Assembly (NCBI GenBank): GCA_012862575.1
Contig: BLSF01000035.1
Span: forward strand, 124,001-188,000
Reading direction: 5' to 3'
From: Parietichytrium sp. I65-24A
Lineage: Eukaryota; Sar; Bigyra; Thraustochytrida; Thraustochytriidae
Length of the DNA: 64,000 bases
Shown one piece after another: positions 1 to 10,340 of this stretch. The notes beneath the pieces were generated by a model. That model was not told where the DNA came from and searched no databases. It worked only from the letters and a program-made list of their open reading frames with translations. The translations under genes were made by a program, and so were the position numbers. Position 1 is the stretch's first letter, and each line of letters begins with the position of its first letter.

Positions 1-661
1 CGGTATTTGCTACCAGGAACCTCTATCCGCCCTAATAAGCGCTGGTGTACCCTCACGCAGTCTTACTCTTACCCCTAGTGCCAGGCTCCTCAGTGCACGG
101 TACATTCGAGTAGTGAGGCAAGCCTAACTAGTTCTACAAACCTCTACTGAGCGAATAGAGTCCTCTCTCCAGACCGGTACTCACAGTGTCAGTACTCAGT
201 ACTCGCGTGAAACGCTTAGAACGCGTAGTGCGCGCAGTACTGTCTTGCGAGTACCGACTGTGAGTACGTCCTCCCATACAGCGCCGCGAGCGCCAGCCGA
301 GAGAGAGAGACCAAGAGAGAGACCAAGAGAGAGAGAGAGAGAGGCAGAGTGCTGGTGGTCACTCGCTGTCAGTCACATGCTTGTTGACTTTTTTGACTTG
401 CGTCTCAGTCAGCGTCCGGAGAGAGCAGCCGGGCATCAAGCTTAGAGTGTTCCGAGTGCCAAGAAGAGACGAGAGAGAGAGAGAGAGAGAGAAGGTTTTG
501 TCGGGCAGAGTATAGAAAAAAGAACGACACCGTCGCGATCGCAGTCATATCACAGGCACGGAAAGAGAGAGAGAGAGAGAGAGAGAGTTGCAAAAGTAGC
601 GCTACCGCCCGCGCGGGTGCGAGCACGGGGCGGCGGGGCCCGGGGACGTGCAGCGGGAGTC
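1..661 (+). promoter_or_regulatory. Upstream region of the NEK kinase gene
   Basis: No coding signal is seen. Bases 1-250 are rich in CTA/TAG words and contain the palindromic word AGTACTCAGTACT near 200. Bases 297-345, 472-492 and 560-590 are GA-rich microsatellites. The same order (CTA/TAG-rich island, then simple sequence, then ATG) recurs upstream of many genes here, so this is probably the promoter and 5' leader. That is inference. Confidence 0.45.
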
Positions 662-2908
662 ATGCTGCGGTATCACGAGAAGCGCGTGATTGGGCGAGGA
701 AATTACGGCACTGCGTTCCTGGTGCGTGACAGAAAGACCGGCGCTAGACTCGTGGTGAAGAAGATCCCTCTGTCCGCGCTCACCGAGAGAGAGCGCAAGG
801 ACGCCGAGAGCGAATGTAAACTACTGGCCAAGCTACGGCACCCGAACATTGTCGATTATATCGACAGCTTCCTGGAGGAAGAGACCCTTCACCTGGTCAC
901 CCAATTCTGCGAGATTGGAGACCTCTCGAAGCTGATCAAGAAGAACAAGGAGAAAGGCGTCTTCTTCGCCGAGAAACAGATAATAGATTGGTTCATTCAG
1001 ATCACGATGGCCGTTGATTATATCCACAGCATGAACATTATGCACCGGGATCTGAAGACTGGCAACGTCTTTTTGACAAAGACCAATGTAGTAAAATTAG
1101 GTGATTTTGGGATCGCCAAAGTGTTAGATTCGACCTTGGAACAAGCGAATACGGTGGTTGGAACACCGTATTACATGTCGCCTGAGGTCTGCGAAAATAA
1201 GGCTTACGATAAGAAATCGGACTTGTGGGCTATGGGCTGTATACTATATGAACTGTGTACCCTAAATCACGCTTTCGATGCGTCCAACTTGCTGGGTTTG
1301 GTGTTCAAAATTGTGCAGGAGAGCTACCCACCTATACCTGAGCACTACTCGAAGGATTTGCGCGAGCTCGTCAACTCACTCTTGTCGAAGAATCCTGTCA
1401 AACGGCCGAGCTGCCGAAGGATTTTTCGACTGCCTTTTATTAAAAGAAGGCTGGAGGAGCTTGCCAAGCCAGCTTCCCCATCCCATGTAGAGAAGCACTC
1501 TCACGCTCGTAATGGTGCTGAGGCTACTGTCACCGAGAAAATAGTTAACAGCAATGGCGCGATGGCGAAGGAAAGTATTGTGCCTCCCCCACCGCCATCG
1601 CCGCCTCCCCCACCACCTGCGAAGAGGAACGATGAGATTCAGAAGAATCTTGGAGCAACCACTCGACAGGATTTCCAGCCCGACACACATGCTGATGCAA
1701 ACGAGACCATTGCGTCAACTCAGTTTATGCAGAGGGATCGAGACACGCCAGATCAGAATGAGCAGACTACACCTTCAGAAAAAGCTAGGGAGCGAAAGGC
1801 GGCAATGAATCGCAAAAGAGAGGAGGTGCTTCGAGCAGCTGCCCAGAAAAATGCCGCAAATCGGCTTGAAGCTCGCCGTCGTTCAGAGCAATTCTTCAAA
1901 CCTAGTGTAGAAAACCACCTTCTGTCGGAGGGTTTCTCCGCAGAAGAGAGTTCGGGGGAACCAGACCGAGCTTTAGCTTGGTCCGAGCGAACCCTGTCGT
2001 CCAACCATCAGAGCCAACCGACGCGTGGACTCATCAGTGGGGCCAATAGGCACAGTTTACAGCGAGCTGACAGTCTTCAAGAGGGCGAAGCTTCAAAGAT
2101 CGTGGCTAATCATTTGTCTGTTCGACCGGCCACCGGTGATCACTCTTCTCTCAGGCCCCGAAGCAACAGCACCAACAGCGGCCAATTCCAACGTCAAAGA
2201 GTTCATACCGCTGCCGCTAGAAGAACGCACGAACCGTCTCAGCGCAGTTCGCTTCGAAGTCGCCAAGATAGCCGGTTACACTCCGATTCTTTGGAGAACG
2301 TTATGGGGAAACAGACGGAGAAGATCGACGGACAGTACGGCGACATCCCCTTTCTCGGCCAAGGGCAGGCAGCCGTGGACGAAGGGTACAGCGATGACTT
2401 CGAATCTGATGAAGATAGCGACACGCAGAGCGTTAAGAACGATTTTGTTGCCCCTTCCGAACCTGCAGGTCTCGCGACCCAAATTCTGCAAGACAGTCCT
2501 GCTGCACGGTGGGGAACCAGTAGGGAGGACATGCCGGGACGAGAGAGAGGTAAGGTTCAGCGATCTTTCTCACTCGAGAGAAAGAAGGACGATTCGCCCC
2601 AACGCCCCATGCTCAACGGCAAAGAAACTTCCTCGGATCAGTTGGAAACTTCTCTCTCAGAAAGTCGTAGCGCTGGCCCAAACTGGAAACACATCGCCCA
2701 CAAGCAACGCAATCAGCTTCGAATGGCCCTTGGAGGCGACCTTTTTGATGAAGTGTACAAGTATTTAAAGTCTGTACATTTGTCCAAGCAAAAGCCAACG
2801 CTCCAGGAAAATCAGCGAAAGCTGCGTCAAATTGTCGGGCCCAAAAAGTTGCGGTTTTGTTTCGACGTTGACCAGTTAATCTACATCGAAGAGACCATGT
2901 TTCATTGA
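662..2908 (+). CDS. NEK-family (NIMA-related) serine/threonine protein kinase
   Basis: A single-exon gene of 748 residues. The frame is open 45 bases upstream only through a GTG, so the ATG at 662 is used. The kinase domain is at the extreme N-terminus, as in NEK1/3/4 types. Visible motifs are glycine loop GRGNYG (11-16), ATP-binding lysine at about 33, HRDLKTGN with catalytic D130, DFG starting at D148, and the activation segment VVGTPYYMSPE. The domain ends near residue 270. A long charged tail follows with polyproline stretches near residue 305, basic coiled-coil-like segments around 375-420, and a conserved-looking C-terminal block (about 675-748). NEK kinases act in cilia, centrosomes and cell cycle; the substrate here is unknown. 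The gene converges on the ARF-GEF gene, with 224 bp between stops. Confidence 0.93.
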   Translation: MLRYHEKRVIGRGNYGTAFLVRDRKTGARLVVKKIPLSALTERERKDAESECKLLAKLRHPNIVDYIDSFLEEETLHLVTQFCEIGDLSKLIKKNKEKGVFFAEKQIIDWFIQITMAVDYIHSMNIMHRDLKTGNVFLTKTNVVKLGDFGIAKVLDSTLEQANTVVGTPYYMSPEVCENKAYDKKSDLWAMGCILYELCTLNHAFDASNLLGLVFKIVQESYPPIPEHYSKDLRELVNSLLSKNPVKRPSCRRIFRLPFIKRRLEELAKPASPSHVEKHSHARNGAEATVTEKIVNSNGAMAKESIVPPPPPSPPPPPPAKRNDEIQKNLGATTRQDFQPDTHADANETIASTQFMQRDRDTPDQNEQTTPSEKARERKAAMNRKREEVLRAAAQKNAANRLEARRRSEQFFKPSVENHLLSEGFSAEESSGEPDRALAWSERTLSSNHQSQPTRGLISGANRHSLQRADSLQEGEASKIVANHLSVRPATGDHSSLRPRSNSTNSGQFQRQRVHTAAARRTHEPSQRSSLRSRQDSRLHSDSLENVMGKQTEKIDGQYGDIPFLGQGQAAVDEGYSDDFESDEDSDTQSVKNDFVAPSEPAGLATQILQDSPAARWGTSREDMPGRERGKVQRSFSLERKKDDSPQRPMLNGKETSSDQLETSLSESRSAGPNWKHIAHKQRNQLRMALGGDLFDEVYKYLKSVHLSKQKPTLQENQRKLRQIVGPKKLRFCFDVDQLIYIEETMFH

Positions 2909-3103
2909 TGTTGCGGCTTTTTGGGCATGTTTTGTGATAAGCTTCCATTCGCCTACCAACCAACAGGAGCTGTGTGATGTTGCTACGTTGGCATTGGCAT
3001 TGGCCGAAACAATTCAGCGCTCGAGTCAATGCTGTATTTAAAGAACATACCCTTCAAGTTTCCTCGATACTTGCCAAGTTAGTTATATGTTTATGAACGA
3101 GTA

Positions 3104-3109
3104 AATAAA
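3104..3109 (+). terminator. AATAAA poly(A) signal
   Basis: An AATAAA hexamer lies about 195 bp after the NEK stop codon and 24 bp before the end of the opposing ARF-GEF coding region. It is a reasonable cleavage signal for the NEK transcript. The two convergent transcripts would then probably overlap. Confidence 0.45.
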
Positions 3110-3132
3110 TGAATATATATGCGGGTTTTGGC

Positions 3133-6100
3133 TCATGCGGTAAGCGCAGTTCGGTCACTCCAGCCAGGTGCAACTTTACTCAAGACAGTCAAGAAATTGC
3201 GCTTTGCGGTACTTTTACTCGTTCCTTGAAGGGACTCCCAAACGCGGTATTTGGAGTACTGAACCCAGTCACTTGCAGCGGGCTTCTTCTCAATATTACA
3301 ATCGCCTTGCGTGCTCTGCTTAAAATACCCATAGATGAGCAGCTTTTGCTCATCCGAAGCTTGGTACTTGGTGTGACTGCTCATAAGGATAGGTTTGGCG
3401 AAACGCAGGCCCACCACAAAGGACTTGTGCAGTTCTGCGACATCCATTTCCAGTACATTTTTTTCAACAGGCCCAACCATCTTATCCAGCGACTTGAGCC
3501 ATTCCAACTTTGCGTCGTGATCCTCCTCCTCTTCAGCGGCGGGCGGCATGAGATTAAAATCACTTGGCTGCGGCGAAATCGTTTCGCGTGGCCGTCGCTC
3601 TTGATGTTGCTCTTTCATGTTTTGTTGCTGCTGCTTCAGGTTCGATGACGATGAAACAACTTTCAATGTCTTGAAGCGATTGCGATCCTTCTTCCTGTTC
3701 TTTTTCGAGTCGTCGGCCGCGTTATTACTTTCCTCCGCAGAAGGCTCGCTCCTTAGACTATTCATGTTCGTCTCGAGAAGTGGGACATGAAAGCTATCGA
3801 CAACCATGCTAGAGCCGTGCAACTGGGAGACCTCATCCTCATCCTCTTCCTCCAGGTCATCAATTTGGTCTTGCCCAAGATCGTGATCTTTCCTCTCTTC
3901 GTCTAGCTCCACCTTCTCATCGTCGTCATCATCCTCATCCTCATACATGTCGCAATCAAAAGCCTTTGGATCTTGAATACCGCCAATATCATCGTCTTCA
4001 TCTGGGTCGGTGTCCGACCCTCCGTGGAAAGTTTCAACGAACCTCGCTGGTGGATTTGGCAACGCAACGGAGAGAGAACGAGACTTGGAGTTGTTTCCTA
4101 AATTCTTGCCACTGTCTTCACCCGACGCAGAGGAGGATCGAGAAGAGTATGAAAAGGAGGTACGCGAGCTCGTTGGATTTTGGGTGGACACGATGCCTCG
4201 CGAACTGACCGCAAAGCTCGAGAAGGTGGACCCATTAGTTGGGGTACTCGCAAGCTGCTTTTGATACAGAGTTTCTACCTCCCTGCGAATGTCTCTCATC
4301 CATTCATGCTTCTCTTGCTCTGAGGATGCCTGCACCACAAACGACTTCCGGGGATGGCGAACCTCGAACGACTTGATATTGTCGGTTTCTCGCACCTGCA
4401 TAGTGTGCAGCGGCAAACTTTGATGAACGTAGTATTTGTTTCCTCCCAGAGTTCGCTGGCTAGCGTAGATGAGCAAGTCAGAGAACAGGAAGAAGTGGTA
4501 CTTGCGGTATTTGTTGTTGCGGGAACGCTTCAACAATGACCCCTCGCGAATAAATTCGCGCTCGGTATCCATTATGTCCAACCCTTCAAGTCTCTTCTGC
4601 ACTCCAAGAAGCTTCTCCTGGTTTTGCCGGCTCACAATCTTCTCCTTCATGGAAGCGGTCAGATGGTGAACCTCGCTTATGACAGCCACCACATTTTCCG
4701 ACTGACTCGAGGTTTGCATTACATCCTCATACCACTTCTCTTTAAGGTGGTCTCCTTTTAGCAGATTGACGCTTGTGTTGGCGTCTTGCTGCTCGGCAGT
4801 TGAGTAAAGATAGTGAAACTTTGCTAGCAACATCGCGAACGCCTTACGCTCTGTGTCCATGCCAAGAAAGAGGGAAATGCTAATCGAATGGCTCAAAATA
4901 TCGAGCGCAAGAGACACGCTTTCTAGAGTGAATATCTTCGGGTTCTCCAATATTTTGGTGACCAACGAATAAAAGTGCGACCATGAAACCTCAAACATTA
5001 CTCGCACAGCATCACTTGTCACCTTTGATTGGTAACTCCGCCAGCTTCGACTGTATGCGTCGATTACAGTTCGAGAGTAAGAGATGGCATCTACTAACTT
5101 CACCTGAAACAAGACGTTTGCACGTTGCCTCGTCAGGATCGCGTCCCCAGTCTTGTGGTAATGACCTCGGTTCTCATTCTGCAGCTCCAGGTCTTGCGCG
5201 GACTGGGAAATGCATTCTTCGCTTAGTAGCGCGCCCTTGAAGCTTTCGTCCGATCCGAAATTTTGTGGCAGTACTACAAGTGGCTTTCCGGCAACTAAGC
5301 GAGCACCGAGTTGCTCGGAAGCGGCAGTTGTGCTTGAACTGTCTGCTGTGGCCATCTTAATCTCTTTACTCGCAATGGACCGATACAATTTTGAACCAAA
5401 CTCTGCAGAGATCCTGCTTCCATTCTCGATGAACGTGATTTGCTTGAGAAATTGCTCTTCCGTCATCTTCTTCTTTTTGTTGACTGCTGGATTATGGAGG
5501 TCAGTATTGAGCATAACAGTCGAGTAAGCAAGTACCATGATGGTGTCGTTGTCTTCTGGGCCAAACTCATCCCTGTTGGCCTCGATGAAACAAGCTGCAA
5601 ATGCCTCCAAAAGGGCCTCTACCTGCTGAGATTCGCCAGGAAGAAAAAAGTGACCCTGTTCCAGAAAAAGGCGGAGGCACTGCTCGAAAGACTTGCCTGC
5701 AAAAGCCAACGCTCTAGTGAACTCCAACCGAACTTGGTTCATGAAAGATGATGAAGAGCCACTTCCGATATAGGCGCCAACGTTCATTTCCCCTAGCTCA
5801 CGGTAGTAGATGTGGAGGAAGCACGCGATATCGATTGGACTTTCTTCCACCACACGGTGTTCCTGAAGGAAGGAAATACATTTCTTTACCCCTTTCGTGT
5901 GAGCCAACTGCATAGCCTCTTCGAAGATGCGATCAGATGTTGTGCGATTGTCGTGGCGAAGGCGAACGGACGCGCGTCTAGAAGAATTGTTGCCGTCAAG
6001 TACAGGATTTCTGCTCAAAGTACGACTCACCTGAGCAAAGGACTCGTCAACAAAAGGCACAGGAGAGCGGCCGGCCTCCCAGGAAAAGCCGTCAGGGCTT

Positions 6101-8787
6101 TTTGTGGACCTTTCTCGAAGTTTTTCGTCCGATACCATCAATCGCAGCGTACCACTCATGTCAGTCAGTGACCGAAGAAGCGTTACAAGAGAGGCCAGTG
6201 CGTCGTACTGAATCTCTTTGTTGATCTCATTTGACTCTGCATCAGCTTCAGTCGGACAAGAGATTGGATCAGCAAGATAACAGAGGGTCGAAATGAGCTT
6301 TTCAAAGGACTTCCAGTTGCGAATCACCGGGAGACTTTCGAAATTTAAAAAGAGCTCCACCAGGTCCCCGGGATGCATTCCGAACCAAGCGATGAGATTC
6401 TCCAAAAGATCACGCCGAACTGCCGGGGTACAATATCTGTCATTAAGAATTGCCAGCAACACTTTTTCAAGAATGACACCAAACTCGATCTTTAGATGCC
6501 TTCGAGAGCTTTTCCAGAGCTCTGAAAGAACCGGAAAGACAAGTTCCATCTTTTTCACATCTGAAAGGCTGGAAAGGGCGGTCAGCAACGTAAATCTCCT
6601 CAGTTGGTACCCGTACAACGGGCTCGCGAAGAAATCTGCGCCGCTTGAGGACGAGCAGGCGAGGTATTCCTTAAGCAGATGCAACACAGTGTTTCTCTGA
6701 TTCAGCTCGGCATTAAATTGCCGCCCTTTCCGAAGTGGGTTGTTGAGTCGCATTGAAGCGGATGAACTTAGCCATACTAATACCATGATCACGTTTTCTT
6801 GTTCCCGCGGCAACCCCAGCTTTTTGCAAAGGCTCTTGTAGATATTCTTGCTAAAGACCGGGCATTCACTCGTGTGACGAGCCAGGCGTCGCGCAGCTTC
6901 CTCAGTAATCTCCATTTTGCTTTTGAGATCGTGTACGGAGTCGGCGAATTCGAAAACCATCCCGCGAATGAATTGTTCTGCACCTTCGTTTTCACTCGAC
7001 TGTTGCTCGGAGCCTGTCGCACTCTCGTCCACAGCACTGTCGCAATTAGTTGAAGAAGAGCGGCCTGCGTGCGCGGACAGGACGTCAAAGAGCTGTGACG
7101 GACATCGTAACATAAAATTGAGATCCTCAAAGGTAACACAGGAGAGCGCCTTGAGAACGCTTTCGATAGACTCGCCAGCATGAACAAGCCCGCTTAAGGC
7201 GGGGGTGCTCCCGGTCCCGGTCCCGGTCCCGGACACTGGCGAAAACGAAAACTGCTGAGACCCTGCGAAAATCTCATCATCGCTGAGCGCAAAAGTGTAC
7301 CGGTGAGAGTCCCCATGGCGATGGTGAGAAGAGGCAGTATACTGTCTCATGGGCAACATCCTGAAAAAGCAAGACGTGCGAGTGATTGCTTTCATAAGCG
7401 AATGTATTGAACAAGGCGCCAAACCATCTGGGCTTAGCTCGACAATCGCCGCAATAAGTTTCATCGCTGGGGCAAACAGCAAATCAAGCCCGAGCTCAGT
7501 GCAATCTGCTGCAGTTTTCAGAAGCAGGTCTCGCAATCCTAGAGACTCACTCTTCCACCCAAAGTCTTGGCCGCTACGGACCATTCTTTCCAAATACCCC
7601 AATGCAAGGATCATGCCAGGAATATCGTAGGACGTGCAAACCACGAGGAACGGGTACAACACAGCGGTAAGGGAACGGGGGTAATGTTCCAGGTCTGCAA
7701 CGCGGAGCGTTGTGCGGAACGTGGAGCTCTTCTGCATGGCTTCTGGCTGGCTCGGAAATAAAGAGCACTGCGCTTGTGCGACTGCTGCCTCCTCCTCCTC
7801 ATCGTTTCCATCCGCTGCGTCTACCGAAGTCACCCACTGCGGGAACTTTGAGGCAAGCTTTGAGTTCTTCGACATTTGCCCGATCAATTTAAGATGAGCT
7901 CTGGAGCGCTTGATGCACAAGAAGCACCCAACTCCCTTGCCGCGATTATTCAATACAGCACTGAACCCAAGCGGGGTCCGCTCCACTACACCAAAGTCAT
8001 CTGGGAGCAACTCGGGGGTGTTCGCCGCGAGAGCGCAAATATCAATAATTGGCGGACCCTCGCCTCTGGAAATACAGAGAAACGTGCGACCTGAAGGGTC
8101 CGACCCGAGAGAAAGATCTGCGAGAAACTGACCAGACACGCTAGACCCTACGATTTCATATCCCGGGGGAACAAACTCCTCCTTGGCCTCCAGCAACACT
8201 ACGATACCGGTAATAGGATCTCCCTCGCCCCGCCTGACGCACAATTGAACAGATTTGCCAGTATTGCTCTTGTTCAAGTCTGCAGACTGGGGCTTAGATC
8301 CTTTTACGCCAACCATTGTAATTTTCTCGAAACCAGCTGGGCATCGCTGGCCCTTGAATAGAAGCTGAACGTCAGTGATAGGCTCCAATTTCTCGGAACC
8401 TGCGGCTCCCGCAGTGCTTCCAGATTCTATGCTTCTCATGGACGTTCCCGTGCCGCTCAAACTGTTGGCTCCTCCGGGAGCGCCGCTTTCTTGACCGGAG
8501 CCGAAGGGAAGAGATTTTCGGCCGCCACCTACAGTGCGCTTCACAAAGCTCATACCCTCCGAGAACGAGTTCCGCGAGGACCTCAGCGAATGTCGGCGAT
8601 GACTGCTACTGCTGCTGCTACTGCTGCTGTGGATGTCGTCGTACTCCTCCAGACTCTCGTCGAGGGCCGCTTCTGAGCAGAATCCTGGCTCCATTCGCCT
8701 CAGCTGCGAAACGCGATCTATAAACTCCCCCGCCAGCGAGCACACCTGCCGCAGGCGGCTGTCTGATTCATCTTCGCACAAACCCAT
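3133..8787 (-). CDS. Large ARF guanine-nucleotide exchange factor: MABP-like, Sec7, PH and acyl-CoA-binding domains
   Basis: A single 1884-residue frame starting at an ATG. Order of domains: Ser-rich N-terminus; MABP-like beta-prism region (about 133-305) with repeated LCIKR/LCISRGEG-type strands; a helical middle part (about 310-940); the Sec7 domain (about 950-1150); a PH domain (about 1410-1510); a Ser- and acid-rich linker; and an acyl-CoA-binding (ACB) domain (about 1770-1875). In Sec7 the motif FFLPGESQQ carries the expected catalytic glutamate finger at E1052, and the loop with NTDLHNP is intact. The ACB part shows the LLIYGYFKQSTQGDCN core followed by a W and K/R pattern as in ACBP. 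Sec7 proteins load GTP onto ARF on Golgi or endosomal membranes. The PH domain may give lipid recruitment and the ACB domain acyl-CoA sensing (inference). Confidence 0.9.
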   Translation of the reverse strand: MGLCEDESDSRLRQVCSLAGEFIDRVSQLRRMEPGFCSEAALDESLEEYDDIHSSSSSSSSSHRRHSLRSSRNSFSEGMSFVKRTVGGGRKSLPFGSGQESGAPGGANSLSGTGTSMRSIESGSTAGAAGSEKLEPITDVQLLFKGQRCPAGFEKITMVGVKGSKPQSADLNKSNTGKSVQLCVRRGEGDPITGIVVLLEAKEEFVPPGYEIVGSSVSGQFLADLSLGSDPSGRTFLCISRGEGPPIIDICALAANTPELLPDDFGVVERTPLGFSAVLNNRGKGVGCFLCIKRSRAHLKLIGQMSKNSKLASKFPQWVTSVDAADGNDEEEEAAVAQAQCSLFPSQPEAMQKSSTFRTTLRVADLEHYPRSLTAVLYPFLVVCTSYDIPGMILALGYLERMVRSGQDFGWKSESLGLRDLLLKTAADCTELGLDLLFAPAMKLIAAIVELSPDGLAPCSIHSLMKAITRTSCFFRMLPMRQYTASSHHRHGDSHRYTFALSDDEIFAGSQQFSFSPVSGTGTGTGSTPALSGLVHAGESIESVLKALSCVTFEDLNFMLRCPSQLFDVLSAHAGRSSSTNCDSAVDESATGSEQQSSENEGAEQFIRGMVFEFADSVHDLKSKMEITEEAARRLARHTSECPVFSKNIYKSLCKKLGLPREQENVIMVLVWLSSSASMRLNNPLRKGRQFNAELNQRNTVLHLLKEYLACSSSSGADFFASPLYGYQLRRFTLLTALSSLSDVKKMELVFPVLSELWKSSRRHLKIEFGVILEKVLLAILNDRYCTPAVRRDLLENLIAWFGMHPGDLVELFLNFESLPVIRNWKSFEKLISTLCYLADPISCPTEADAESNEINKEIQYDALASLVTLLRSLTDMSGTLRLMVSDEKLRERSTKSPDGFSWEAGRSPVPFVDESFAQVSRTLSRNPVLDGNNSSRRASVRLRHDNRTTSDRIFEEAMQLAHTKGVKKCISFLQEHRVVEESPIDIACFLHIYYRELGEMNVGAYIGSGSSSSFMNQVRLEFTRALAFAGKSFEQCLRLFLEQGHFFLPGESQQVEALLEAFAACFIEANRDEFGPEDNDTIMVLAYSTVMLNTDLHNPAVNKKKKMTEEQFLKQITFIENGSRISAEFGSKLYRSIASKEIKMATADSSSTTAASEQLGARLVAGKPLVVLPQNFGSDESFKGALLSEECISQSAQDLELQNENRGHYHKTGDAILTRQRANVLFQVKLVDAISYSRTVIDAYSRSWRSYQSKVTSDAVRVMFEVSWSHFYSLVTKILENPKIFTLESVSLALDILSHSISISLFLGMDTERKAFAMLLAKFHYLYSTAEQQDANTSVNLLKGDHLKEKWYEDVMQTSSQSENVVAVISEVHHLTASMKEKIVSRQNQEKLLGVQKRLEGLDIMDTEREFIREGSLLKRSRNNKYRKYHFFLFSDLLIYASQRTLGGNKYYVHQSLPLHTMQVRETDNIKSFEVRHPRKSFVVQASSEQEKHEWMRDIRREVETLYQKQLASTPTNGSTFSSFAVSSRGIVSTQNPTSSRTSFSYSSRSSSASGEDSGKNLGNNSKSRSLSVALPNPPARFVETFHGGSDTDPDEDDDIGGIQDPKAFDCDMYEDEDDDDDEKVELDEERKDHDLGQDQIDDLEEEDEDEVSQLHGSSMVVDSFHVPLLETNMNSLRSEPSAEESNNAADDSKKNRKKDRNRFKTLKVVSSSSNLKQQQQNMKEQHQERRPRETISPQPSDFNLMPPAAEEEEDHDAKLEWLKSLDKMVGPVEKNVLEMDVAELHKSFVVGLRFAKPILMSSHTKYQASDEQKLLIYGYFKQSTQGDCNIEKKPAASDWVQYSKYRVWESLQGTSKSTAKRNFLTVLSKVAPGWSDRTALTA

Positions 8788-8895
8788 GGATGGCTAACCC
8801 AACAAACACACCCCCTCACGCACGCCAGCTTGTATACCTTGACTGACCGCACGCCCGCTTTCCCTGCCCCTCTCTCTGTCTCTTTGTCTCTCTGT

Positions 8896-9366
8896 CCTCT
8901 CTCTCTCTCTCTCTCTTTCTTTGTGTCTGTCTCTCTCCCCGACACCTCCGCTCTGTCTCACTTCCCTCTCTCTGTCTCTTTGTCTCTCTGTCTCTGTATC
9001 TCTGTCTCTTTTCGTCTCTCTGTCTCTCTGTCTGTTAGTGTAGTGTGCCTGCGCATGGCATCTGTTCGCCTGCGATTGTCCTTGGGCACCAAATACGCCT
9101 ATGGTTTAGGCTGACCGGCGCCTTACGCCTTACGTAGCCGTTTAGTGAGCGGGAGGGGTAGCCGGGGTAGCCCTCGCGTAGCGTCCGGTAGAAGCAGGGT
9201 AGAGCTGCGGGTAGGACGACTATGGCCGGACTGTTTGGTAGTGTGCATTAGTGTGCATTAGAGACGGGTTGTGACAAATCGCTCCACCGCAATGACTGCG
9301 AAATGAAAAAAATTATTTTATTTCTATTTTAGAATAAAAAAAGAATAAAAAAATGTTGAANTCCTC

Positions 9367-9406
<40 letters not shown>

Positions 9407-9849
9407 CTTTCTCTGTGTCTGTCTCTCTCCCCGACACCTCCGCTCTGTCTCACTTCCCTCTCTCTGTCTCTTTGTCTCTCTGTCTCTCTGTCTCTCTGTC
9501 TCTGTTTCTCTGTCTCTTTTCGTCTCTCTGTCTCTCTGTCTCTCTGTCTGTTAGTGTGCCTGCGCATGGCATCTGTTCGCCTGCGATTGTCCTTGGGCAC
9601 CAAATACGCCTATGGTTTAGGCTGACCGGTGCCTTACGCCTTACGTAGCCGTTTAGTGAGCGGGAGGGGTAGCCCGGGTAGCCCTCGCGTAGCGTCCGGT
9701 AGAAGCAGGGTAGAGCTGCGGGTAGGACGACTATGGCCGGACTGTTTGGTAGTGTGCATTAGTGTGCATTAGAGACGGGTTGTGACAAATCGCTCCACCG
9801 CAATGACTGCGAAATGAAAAAGTTTTTTTATTTCTATTTTAGAATTTTA
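8896..9849. repeat. Tandem duplication (about 440-490 bp, two copies) in the ARF-GEF upstream region
   Basis: Copy one runs about 8896-9334 and copy two about 9362-9849. Both hold a CT microsatellite, the same unique stretch (for example from 8941 and from 9433), the same CTA/TAG-rich block, and end in an AT-rich tract. Outside the microsatellite they are almost identical. A single undetermined base at 9361 sits exactly at the junction, so the duplication may be a join of two alleles by the assembler rather than a real tandem repeat. Confidence 0.85.
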
Positions 9850-10284
9850 GAATTTTAGAATTTGATGGAAGTTTGGTGGCTCAGAGTTAAATCGATACAT
9901 GGATGCAACGATATCGAACGGAGCTGGAAGGGTGTCGCATTTCTCGGAGTTAACAACCATGATTCGCTTGTTGTCTGATGAGAAGAAGCTCGCGGGCAAG
10001 TGATGCAATTCTGAATCAATTTTTCGATTTCTGATTTCTGGTGGATGGATAATCGAATCATATCGAATCAACGAGTGAGCGCGCTTGCTCAGCTCAGACG
10101 CTCTCGCTTTGCGGACGCTTTTGAGCAGTCCAAGAGAGACTGCAAAGAGGGCTCCCGAGGTCGTCAGTGGCCAACTGAGGAGCGCTCCTTTCAGAATTGA
10201 ATTCTGAAGTTTCTGAAGTCTGAAGAGTTTGAAGTCTGAAGTCTGAACAGAGACGCATTCTGCACCCTCTCCTCATCTTTCTCG

Positions 10285-10340
10285 AGCAGCAACAGCAGCA
10301 GCAACAACAACAACAACAACAACAACAACAGCAACAACAG
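10285..10340. repeat. CAG/CAA trinucleotide microsatellite
   Basis: An interrupted run of CAG and CAA triplets. It gives artefactual homopolymer frames on the minus strand. No flanking frame suggests a coding role. Confidence 0.9.

Noticed and set aside
617-661. N-terminal extension of the NEK kinase (also of acyl-CoA synthetase, myosin, phosphatase, epoxide-hydrolase-like, ALG6/8-like and PI-PLC proteins)
   Set aside because: These extensions depend on GTG or TTG starts. The first ATG lies next to the conserved domain or, for PI-PLC, creates the acylation signal.
8830-9625. Ser/Leu-rich frames over the CT microsatellites
   Set aside because: They read simple repeats and are duplicated with the promoter block; no protein family.
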